A stretch of DNA of 27,357 nucleotides from CAYYWV01 sp964531525 (GTDB lineage: Bacteria; Pseudomonadota; Alphaproteobacteria; JAAXGF01): NCBI GenBank assembly GCA_964531525.1, contig CAZHDF010000027.1:1-27357 (forward strand), written 5' to 3'. The position numbers were made by a program, and so were the translations under genes. The notes under the pieces were generated by a model. That model did no database searches. It saw only the letters and a program-made list of their open reading frames with translations, and had not been told where the DNA came from. Below are positions 1 through 7,765 of the stretch, piece by piece. The first letter of the stretch is position 1. Every line of letters starts with the position of its first letter.

Positions 1-865
1 TCAGGCATTCGCCGGTCACGATCGTGGCGGCGGTCGTGACCGTGCTCATGATGGGGTCGGCGGCATTCGCGCCGCTGGTCGCGCCGCATCATCCGTTCGA
101 TCTCGCGACGCTGGATCTGCTCGACGCCTTCATTCCGCCGGTCTGGCTGCCGGACGGCGATCCGAACTTCCTTCTCGGCACCGACGATCAGGGACGCGAC
201 GTCCTCTCGACCATCATCTACGGGGCGCGGGTCTCGCTCGGCGTCGGCTTCGCCTCGGTGTTCTTCTCCATGTTCATCGGCGTCGCGCTCGGCCTCCTTT
301 CGGGCTATCTCGGCGGGATGGTCGATACGATCATCATGCGCGTCGCCGACGTTCAGCTCAGCTTTCCGACGATCCTGATCGCGCTACTGATCGACGGCGT
401 CGCGCGCGGCGTGCTGCCCCGCGACATGCACGAGGAAATGGCGGTCTACGTCCTGGTGTTCGCGATCGGTATTTCGGGCTGGGTGCAGTACGCGCGCACG
501 GTGCGCGGCTCGACCCTGATCGAGAAGAACAAGGAATACGTCCAGGCGGCGCGGGTCATCGGCGTTCACCCCGGGCTTATCATGCTGCGCCACGTGCTGC
601 CCAACGTGATGGGGCCTGTGCTGGTGATCGGCACCATCCATCTCGCGCTCGCGATCATCACCGAGGCGACGCTTTCGTTCCTCGGCGTCGGCGTGCCGGC
701 GACCCAGCCCTCGCTCGGCACCCTGATCCGGGTGGGAAACGATTTCCTGTTTTCGGGCGAGTGGTGGATCACCATCTTTCCGGGCGCGGCGCTCGCGCTG
801 CTCGTGCTCGCGGTCAACCTGCTGGGCGATTGGCTGCGCGACGCCCTGAACCCCAAGCTGCGCTG

Positions 866-866
<1 letters not shown>
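1..866 (+). CDS. dppC: Dipeptide/oligopeptide ABC transporter permease, DppC/OppC family (5' partial)
   Basis: This is the second inner-membrane permease of a peptide-type ABC importer. The reading frame is open to the left edge: the codons before the GTG at 24 read in frame as HSPVTIV, which matches the first membrane segment of DppC proteins, so the true start lies outside the window. What is visible is the first hydrophobic segment, a DppC-type periplasmic loop ending in LLGTDDQGRDVLS, and several membrane segments. The EAA-type coupling loop is near AARVIGVHPGLIMLRHVLPN, followed by a C-terminal ALNPKLR tail. The stop codon overlaps the start of the next ATPase gene (ATGA), so the two are translationally coupled. 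The partner permease and the binding protein should lie upstream. The substrate (dipeptides, oligopeptides, nickel or another small molecule) cannot be told from the permease. Confidence 0.93.
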
Positions 867-1856
<990 letters not shown>

Positions 1857-1864
<8 letters not shown>

Positions 1865-2957
1865 GGCTCCGGTAGACGCGCTGCCTCCCGTCGGCACGCC
1901 CGCAGAGGCGGATGCGCGGCCCCTGGTGCGGGTGCGCGATCTCGCGCGCTACTTCGATGTTTCGCCGCCCTGGCTCAACCGCGTGCTCGCGCGCGAGGGC
2001 CGGTTGATGCTGCGCGCGGTCGACGGCGTGAGCTTCGACATTCCCAAGGGCCGTACTTTCAGCCTGGTGGGCGAATCGGGCTGCGGCAAGTCGACGGTCG
2101 CGCGCCTCGTCGTCGGTCTCTACCGCCCGACGCGCGGCTCGATCGAGTTCGACGGCCAGGACCTCGCCAAGCTCGAAGGCCGCGTCGCCATGGCCCCGGT
2201 CCGCCGCCGCTTGCAGATGATCTTTCAGGACCCCTACGCGAGCCTCAATCCGCGCTGGCGGGTGAGCGATATCGTCGCCGAGCCGATCCGCGCCCATCGC
2301 CTCGCGCGCGACAATCGCGAGGTCGGCGACCGCGTGGCGGCGCTCCTGCGCCAGGTCGGGCTTTCCGAGAGCGACGGGCGCAAGTACCCGCACGAGTTCT
2401 CGGGCGGGCAGCGCCAACGCATCTCGATCGCCCGCGCGCTCGCGAGCCGCCCCGAGTTCCTGGTCTGCGACGAGCCGACCTCGGCGCTCGACGTCTCGGT
2501 CCAAGCGCAGATCCTCAACCTGATGCGCGATCTTCAGCGCGACCTCGGGCTGACCTATCTGTTCATCAGCCACAATCTCGCGGTCGTCTACCATGTCGCC
2601 GATCTGGTCGGGGTGATGTATCTCGGACGATTGGTCGAATGGGGCGAGGCGCGGTCGCTATTCCGCCGTCCCCGGCACCCCTATACGCGGATGCTGCTCG
2701 ACACCATTCCCGATCTCGAGATGACCGGGCGCAAGCGCGTGCCGGTGGCGGGCGAGGTGCCGAGCCCGATCCATCCGCCCTCGGGTTGCGCCTTCCATCC
2801 GCGCTGCCCGTTCGCCGACGACCGCTGCCGGAGCGAGCGCCCCGAGCCCATGGCGCGCCCGGGCGGCGGCGCGGTTGCCTGCCACGCCGCCGGGGACGGC
2901 CGCCTGCCCGACGAGACCGAGCGTCTGGTCCCGAGCGGCGGTGGGGCGAAGAGATAG
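1857..2957 (+). CDS. dppF: Peptide ABC transporter ATP-binding protein, DppF/OppF family
   Basis: This is the second cytoplasmic ATPase of the importer (366 aa from the ATG at 1857). It has Walker A GESGCGKS, an FQDPYASLNPR Q-loop region, the signature FSGGQRQR, Walker B LVCDEPTSALDV, the H-loop FISHNLAVV, and the C-terminal motif GCAFHPRCPFADDRC of the oligopeptide family. The ATG at 1857 is preceded by GGGAAG and overlaps the end of dppD; an upstream in-frame ATG at 1803 would add 18 residues lying within dppD. The N-terminal stretch before Walker A includes a segment (RYFDVSPPWLNRVL) typical of some DppF proteins. The gene ends one base from the stop of the converging ABC ATPase on the other strand, with no obvious terminator between them. 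Confidence 0.95.
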
Positions 2958-2958
2958 A

Positions 2959-3744
2959 TTAAATCGGCTTTATCGCCGCCGCGCGCACGCTTTCCTCGTA
3001 CATGACGTCGAGAATGTCGCGCTTGAAGGCGACGAATTCCGGCGAGGTCAGGACCTCGAGGGTGCGGGGGCGGGGAATCGTGATCTTGATCTGCTTCTTG
3101 ATCCGCCCGGGGCGCGCGCTCATGACATAGACGTGATCGGCGAGGAAGATCGCTTCCTCGATGTCGTGGGTGATGAACAGCACCGTTTTGTGCGCCTGCT
3201 CCCAGATGCCGACCAGAAGCTCCTGCATCAACGAGCGGGTCTGGCTGTCGAGAGCGCCGAAGGGCTCGTCCATGAGCAGAATCTTGGGGTCGTTGGCAAG
3301 TGCCCGGGCCAGGGCCACGCGCTGCCGCATTCCGCCCGAGAGTTGCTCGGGATAGGCCTTCTCGAACCCCGAAAGCCCCACTTGATCGAGAAATTTCTTC
3401 GCGATGGCGTCGCGTTCGGCCGGCGGCGTACCCTTGAGCGCGGGGCCGAATTGCACGTTCTTCTCGACCGTCAGCCAGGGGAACAGGGTGTAGCTCTGGA
3501 ACACCATGCCGCGCTCGACCGAAGGTCCGCGGATCGGTCGGCCTTCGAGCAGGGCAACGCCGGCGGTCGCGGGCTGAAGCCCGGCGACGAGGCGCAGCAA
3601 GGTCGATTTCCCGCAGCCCGACGGGCCGACGATCACCGAGAACTCGCGATCCGCGACGGCGAGCGAAATATCCTCGAGCGCGGTGACTTGGCCGCTTTTG
3701 GTTTCGAAGCGGACCGTGACGTCCTTGATTTCGAGTATCGACAC
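2959..3744 (-). CDS. NitT/TauT-family ABC transporter ATP-binding protein (SsuB/TauB-like)
   Basis: This is the cytoplasmic ATPase of a nitrate/taurine/sulfonate-type importer (261 aa). It has Walker A GPSGCGKS, the Q-loop MVFQSYTLFPW, the signature LSGGMRQR, Walker B ILLMDEPFGALD and the H-loop FITHDIEEA, which are classical SsuB/TauB features. The open frame extends upstream to 4812, but that extension is antisense-frame noise over the permease. The real start is the GTG at 3744, giving VSILEIKDVTVRF, with GGAGG about 6 bases upstream. It is the last gene of the operon, 11 bases after the permease. Genes named ssuB/tauB are assigned by family only; the neighbouring ureohydrolase suggests a nitrogen compound rather than a sulfonate. 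Confidence 0.93.
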   Translation of the reverse strand: MSILEIKDVTVRFETKSGQVTALEDISLAVADREFSVIVGPSGCGKSTLLRLVAGLQPATAGVALLEGRPIRGPSVERGMVFQSYTLFPWLTVEKNVQFGPALKGTPPAERDAIAKKFLDQVGLSGFEKAYPEQLSGGMRQRVALARALANDPKILLMDEPFGALDSQTRSLMQELLVGIWEQAHKTVLFITHDIEEAIFLADHVYVMSARPGRIKKQIKITIPRPRTLEVLTSPEFVAFKRDILDVMYEESVRAAAIKPI

Positions 3745-3755
3745 GCGCCCTCCGC

Positions 3756-4583
3756 CTAGAACGTCGCCGACCAGGGCAGCAGAAGCCGCCGGGCGAGCTT
3801 GAAAACCTGGTCCGTGAGCAGCCCGAGAAGGCCGATGACGAAGATGCCGAGAAGGATGACCTCGGAAAACAGCCCGCGCATGGCGTTGAGAATCATGTAA
3901 CCGAGGCCGCTGTTGGCGGCGACCAGCTCGGCGACCACCAGATAGGTCCAGGCCCAGCCCATGGTCACGCGCAGGTTGTCCATGACCCCCGGCATGCAGG
4001 CGGGCACCAGGACGCGCGTGACCACTTGACGCCGGTTGGCGCCGAGGGTGTAGGAGACGTCGATCAGGTCCTTCGAGACCCGCGCCGAGACGTCGGAGAT
4101 CAGGATGAGTTGCTGGAAGAAGGTCCCCAGAAAAATGACCGCGATCTTCTCCTCGATTCCGATGCCGATCCACAGGATCAACAACGGGATCATGGCGCTG
4201 ACCGGAAGGTAGCGCATGAAGTTCGTGACCGGCTCGACCGCCGCCTGGACGATGCGAAAGCTCCCCATGAGGATGCCGAGCGGCACGGCGACGATCGAGG
4301 CCAGGATGAAGCCCGAGAAGATCACCGTGACGCTCGACCACGTATGGCCGAGGAGCGAGCCGTCGGCGATTCCCTCGTAGGCCGCGACCAGGACCATGTG
4401 GGGCGGGGCCAGGAAGTCGGGCCGGATCAGCCCGCCATAGGTGAGCAGGGCCCAGAGGCCGAACAGGGAGATACCGGTCAGGACGCTGACGCTGAAATAA
4501 AGCCTGCCCGGTATCTCCTGCTTCGGCGTGAATACGCCCGAAAGGGGGACCTCTTGGCTGTCCTTGGTTTCGTTCTTGGCCAA
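3756..4583 (-). CDS. NitT/TauT-family ABC transporter permease (SsuC/TauC-like)
   Basis: This is the inner-membrane permease of the NitT/TauT-type importer (275 aa). After a hydrophilic N-terminus (MAKNETKD) come about six hydrophobic segments. The family's ABC coupling loop is seen as SYTLGANRRQVVTRVLVPACMP, followed by the usual AWTYLVVAELVAANSGLG stretch of SsuC/TauC permeases. The start codon appears to be TTG at 4583; no ATG or GTG lies in a better position, and GGGGCG lies just upstream. It lies 15 bases after the binding-protein gene and 11 bases before the ATPase gene, so all three are one transcription unit. Substrate is not readable from the permease. Confidence 0.92.
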   Translation of the reverse strand: MAKNETKDSQEVPLSGVFTPKQEIPGRLYFSVSVLTGISLFGLWALLTYGGLIRPDFLAPPHMVLVAAYEGIADGSLLGHTWSSVTVIFSGFILASIVAVPLGILMGSFRIVQAAVEPVTNFMRYLPVSAMIPLLILWIGIGIEEKIAVIFLGTFFQQLILISDVSARVSKDLIDVSYTLGANRRQVVTRVLVPACMPGVMDNLRVTMGWAWTYLVVAELVAANSGLGYMILNAMRGLFSEVILLGIFVIGLLGLLTDQVFKLARRLLLPWSATF

Positions 4584-4598
4584 GATGCGCCCCGTTCG

Positions 4599-5576
4599 CT
4601 ACTGGTTGACGACGTCGAAAGTGATCAAATCGGTCGGTTTGGGCTTGATCCTCATCTTGCCGAGGCTGGACCACAGATCGACGGCGTTTGTGATCGTCTT
4701 GACGATGGGGCCGGGGTTGTCCGCGGTGCCGAAATAGGTGCGGTTGGCGGCCTTGTCGTAGAACCGGATTCCGGTCCGGGTTTCGGCGAACACTTCGGGT
4801 TTCTTGAGCCACCCGCCAACGCCCTTCGCCATGATGACATTGGCCTCCTTTGGATGTTCGGCGACAAAGTCGACGGCCCGATACCAGGCGCGCGTCAGAG
4901 CCATGAAATCATTCTTGCGGGCGGCGAGCTTCTCGGGCGTTGTAATCAGCACGTCGGTGATCAGACCTGGCGTGGTGGAGGAATCGGTCAGTAGATGGCC
5001 GTGCTTGGCCTGCTTGCCGCGGGTCAGCCAGGGCTCCCAGGTCACGGCGGCGTCGATGCGTCCGGTGACAAAGGCGCTGCCGGCGTCGCCCGCCGACATG
5101 TTGACCGAATCGATGTCGCCAAGGCTCAGCCCGGCCTCCTTGAGGAGAACGGCGAGATAGAACTGCGAGACCGATCCTTCGCTGTAGCCGACCTTCTTGC
5201 CCTTCAGATCCGCGATGGTCTTGATGTCCTTGTTGGCGACGATCCCGTCGCCGCCGTTGCTGTCGTCGATGGCGAAGATATAGGTGAACTTCTGCTTGTC
5301 GCTGATATAGGGAAGAATGGTGTCGACGGTGGTCGCGAGCGCGTCGATCTTCCCGGCGGCGAGGGTCGGGATGCGGATCTTGGTATCCTCGATGATGATG
5401 AGCTTGACGTCGACGCCCTCGTCCTTGAAGAAGCCTTTTTCCTGAGCGACGTAAAACGGGCCATAGCCGACCCAGGTCGAAAAGGCCAGGCGCAGGGGCT
5501 CGGCCGAGGCCGATCCCGTGCCTAAAATACCGAGAGCGAAAGCTCCCGCCATCAGGCCGTAAAGTAGTTTTTTCAT
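4599..5576 (-). CDS. NitT/TauT-family ABC transporter substrate-binding protein
   Basis: This is a periplasmic solute-binding protein of the NMT1/SsuA/TauA type (325 aa). A Sec signal peptide ends near residue 25 (TGSASA before EPLRL). The mature protein begins with the family pattern LAFSTWVGYGPFYVAQEKGFF, with FKDEGVDVKL and IPTLAAGKIDAL following. A DDSNGGDGIVA segment and the hinge-region KGKKVGYSEGSVSQFYL are also seen. A perfect AAGGAGG ribosome site stands about 6 bases before the ATG. It is 73 bases after the ureohydrolase gene and heads the three ABC genes. Family members bind nitrate, taurine, sulfonates, thiamine precursors and, in some bacteria, guanidine. The ureohydrolase neighbour makes a guanidino compound or related amine the leading guess, but the sequence alone does not prove it. 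Confidence 0.92.
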   Translation of the reverse strand: MKKLLYGLMAGAFALGILGTGSASAEPLRLAFSTWVGYGPFYVAQEKGFFKDEGVDVKLIIIEDTKIRIPTLAAGKIDALATTVDTILPYISDKQKFTYIFAIDDSNGGDGIVANKDIKTIADLKGKKVGYSEGSVSQFYLAVLLKEAGLSLGDIDSVNMSAGDAGSAFVTGRIDAAVTWEPWLTRGKQAKHGHLLTDSSTTPGLITDVLITTPEKLAARKNDFMALTRAWYRAVDFVAEHPKEANVIMAKGVGGWLKKPEVFAETRTGIRFYDKAANRTYFGTADNPGPIVKTITNAVDLWSSLGKMRIKPKPTDLITFDVVNQ

Positions 5577-5649
5577 TTGTGCCTCCTTGTCTTTCCTCGT
5601 TTTGGCGTTGCCCGGTTTCCGGCGTGGCCGCCGGGCTCGGGGGGCGCGG

Positions 5650-6633
5650 TCAGGACCCCTTATCGTTTTTCCGTCGCGCGGTGGCCTCGGCGACCACGCA
5701 GAGAATTTCGTACATAAGGGACGCGCCGACCAGCGCGGTGTTGCCGCTGGGATCGAAGGGCGGCGCGACCTCCACCACGTCGCCGCCGATCAGGTCGAGA
5801 CCGGCGAGCCCGCGGACGAGAAGCTGTCCCTCGAGCGACGTCAAGCCGCCGATCTCGGGCGTTCCCGTGCCCGGCGCGTAGACCGGATCGAGCCCATCGA
5901 CGTCGAAGCTGATATAGACCGGACCGTCACCGACCACCGCGCGGGCCTCGGCGACGACCGCGTCCACGCCGCGCTGGTAAAACTCCTCCATGGTGACGAC
6001 GCGCATCCCCGCATCATAGCTGAATTTCCAGACGTCGGGATCGTTGACCGGGCCGCGAATGCCGATCTGAATCGTGCGCTTGGGATCGAGCAAGCCTTCT
6101 TCGACCGCGCGGCGAAACGGCGCGCCGTGATGGAACTTCGAGCCCAGATAGTCGTCGCCGGTATCGCAATGGGCGTCGATATGGACCATGCCGACCGGGC
6201 GCTCGCGGGCGAGGGCGCGGAAAATCGGCAACGTCACCGAATGGTCCCCGCCCGCCGAGACCGGGACCACGTCCGCGTCCTGCACGCGCCGGAAGAAGGC
6301 CGTGATCTCGTCGAGGGCGGCTTCCAACTCGAAGGGCTTCTCCACCCAGGCGTCGCCCGCATCGGCGACCCGGCAAAGGGCGAAGGGGTCGATCCCGGTT
6401 GCTTGATTGATGCGTCGCATGAGGCTCGACTGGTTGCGAATCTCGCGCGGGCCGTGGCGGGCGCCGGGGCGGTTGGTCACGCCGCCGTCGAAGGGTATGC
6501 CGATCAGGGCGATGTCGAGGTCGCCGAGATCCTCGCGATACGGCGCGCGCATGAAGGTCGGCAACCCGGTATAGCGGGGTCGGACCATCGGGTCGGCGAA
6601 CTCCGGATAACGGTATGAAGGGTCGTCGGTCAT
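5650..6633 (-). CDS. Ureohydrolase (agmatinase/guanidinobutyrase/guanidinopropionase family)
   Basis: This is a binuclear metal hydrolase that splits a guanidino group into urea and an amine (327 aa). The metal motifs are complete: GGDHS (residues 128-132), DAHCD (153-157) and SFDVDGLDP (242-250), followed by APGTGTPE. The N-terminal PRYTGLPTFMRAP resembles guanidinobutyrase and guanidinopropionase more than classic SpeB. I start it at the ATG at 6633 (MTDDPSYRYPEF). An in-frame ATG at 6714 would add 27 residues with no family look and run into the divergent promoter. It is the first gene of a four-gene operon with a NitT/TauT importer. In cyanobacteria a related enzyme next to such a transporter is a nickel-dependent guanidine hydrolase; no HypA/HypB-type nickel chaperones are visible here, so agmatine, 4-guanidinobutyrate, 3-guanidinopropionate and guanidine all remain possible substrates. 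Confidence 0.9.
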   Translation of the reverse strand: MTDDPSYRYPEFADPMVRPRYTGLPTFMRAPYREDLGDLDIALIGIPFDGGVTNRPGARHGPREIRNQSSLMRRINQATGIDPFALCRVADAGDAWVEKPFELEAALDEITAFFRRVQDADVVPVSAGGDHSVTLPIFRALARERPVGMVHIDAHCDTGDDYLGSKFHHGAPFRRAVEEGLLDPKRTIQIGIRGPVNDPDVWKFSYDAGMRVVTMEEFYQRGVDAVVAEARAVVGDGPVYISFDVDGLDPVYAPGTGTPEIGGLTSLEGQLLVRGLAGLDLIGGDVVEVAPPFDPSGNTALVGASLMYEILCVVAEATARRKNDKGS

Positions 6634-6725
6634 CGTCGTCGTTTTTCGTCCCGGGTTCGTGCGCGCTTCGCGCCGATTTTCCACCCTGAACGATGGTCCG
6701 CTCAAGCATTTCAAAAAATATGGAA

Positions 6726-6754
6726 ATTATGTTATTCGGATTGATATTCTTGAA
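6726..6754 (-). promoter_or_regulatory. Candidate promoter of the ureohydrolase-ABC operon with overlapping inverted repeats
   Basis: On the minus strand, TTCAAG (6754-6749) is followed after 17 bases by CATAAT (6731-6726), a plausible sigma-70 promoter about 95 bases before the ureohydrolase start. The region 6700-6765 is strikingly AT-rich for this genome. ATTC/GAAT inverted-repeat arms (6734-6737 with 6752-6755, and 6746-6749 with 6752-6755) overlap the -35 element. That is where a LysR-type regulator encoded divergently would be expected to bind. The -35 match is only 3 of 6, so this is a candidate. Confidence 0.35.
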
Positions 6755-6775
6755 TGTAACACTGAGCATGCAGCC

Positions 6776-7765
6776 ATGCCGCGGCTTCACAACGTCGATC
6801 TCAGGCTTCTCAGGGTTTTCAAGGCGATCGTCGAATGCGGCGGGCTGTCGGCGGCGCAGCTCGAACTCAACGTCGGCCAGTCGACCGTGAGCAACCATCT
6901 CGCGGCACTCGAATCGCGCCTCGGCTACCGGCTCTGTCTGCGAGGCCGCCAGGGCTTCCGGCTGACCGAAAAGGGCGAGATCGTCTACGACATGGTGCGC
7001 CGCCTGTTCATGGCGATGGACGAGTTCGAAAGCGAGACCGGCGCGCTCCGCGGCGAGCTCGTCGGGCGCTTGCGGTTCGGCATCCTGGATGCCGTCGCGA
7101 CCGACCCCAAGACCCGGCTACACCAGGCGTTCCAACGCTTCAACCGGCGCAAGAACAACGTTCACGTGGAGCTCTCGGTCCATTCGCCGCTCGATCTCCA
7201 GCGTCTGGTGATGGACGGGCGGCTGGATGCGGCGCTCGGCACCTTTCCCCAGAACGTGGCGGGATTGCGGTTCACGCCGCTTTACGACGAAACCCAGCGG
7301 TTCTACTGCGCCCCGGGCCACCCCTTCTTCGACCGCGACGACGCCGATATCGCCTTCGAGGAGATGCGCGAGATGCGGATCATCGCGCGCGCGCATTGGA
7401 CCGGCGCGCATATGCGCAAGATCCCGGTCGATATCCCGGCGGCCACGGCCTTCGACGAGGAAGCGCAGCTCATCCTGATCCGCTCGGGGGGCTATCTCGG
7501 CTATCTGCCCGAGCATTACGCCGCGCCTTGGGTCGCGCGCGGCGAGCTGCGCGCCCTGTTCGCCGAGCGCCTGACCTACGCCTCGACCTTCTATGTCATT
7601 ACCCGCCGAGCGCGAAAGGAGACCGCGGTCCTCGGCGCTTTCCTGAACGACCTCATGGAGGCCTACGCCGTCGAGCGGCGGCGTCGCGGCCGGAAAGGGG
7701 AGGCCGATCCGGCGGGCGTGGCCCGGCGTCGGACCAGGCGGGCGCGGTCTACTATTCCAGGCTGA
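6776..7765 (+). CDS. LysR-family transcriptional regulator
   Basis: This is a LysR-type DNA-binding regulator (329 aa). The N-terminal winged helix-turn-helix spans about residues 5-65 (LRLLRVFKAIVECGGLSAAQ, then GQSTVSNHLAALESRLG and RGRQGFRLTEKGE). The remainder is the periplasmic-binding-protein-like effector domain. The start chosen is the ATG at 6776 (MPRLHNVDLRLL), the normal LysR N-terminus; an in-frame ATG at 6659 would add 39 residues lying inside the promoter region. It is divergent from the ureohydrolase-ABC operon across 142 bases, the usual arrangement for a LysR protein and its target. It converges on the amine-dehydrogenase-like gene, overlapping its 3' end by 14 bases. Its inducer is probably the imported or hydrolysed compound. 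Confidence 0.92.
   Translation: MPRLHNVDLRLLRVFKAIVECGGLSAAQLELNVGQSTVSNHLAALESRLGYRLCLRGRQGFRLTEKGEIVYDMVRRLFMAMDEFESETGALRGELVGRLRFGILDAVATDPKTRLHQAFQRFNRRKNNVHVELSVHSPLDLQRLVMDGRLDAALGTFPQNVAGLRFTPLYDETQRFYCAPGHPFFDRDDADIAFEEMREMRIIARAHWTGAHMRKIPVDIPAATAFDEEAQLILIRSGGYLGYLPEHYAAPWVARGELRALFAERLTYASTFYVITRRARKETAVLGAFLNDLMEAYAVERRRRGRKGEADPAGVARRRTRRARSTIPG

Noticed and set aside
2934..2985. A terminator between the convergent dppF and ABC ATPase genes
   Set aside because: GCGGCGG/CCGCCGC arms exist but are about 36 bases apart, lie partly inside both genes, and have no T-run.
2959..4812. A 617-residue open frame on the minus strand ending in an ABC ATPase
   Set aside because: Only the last 261 residues are the ATPase. 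The first part is an out-of-frame reading of the permease and binding-protein genes, rich in Arg, Pro and His.
6634..6775. A guanidine (ykkC-type) riboswitch before the ureohydrolase operon
   Set aside because: The conserved core sequences of guanidine riboswitches were looked for by eye and not found; the region is AT-rich and looks like a protein-regulated promoter.
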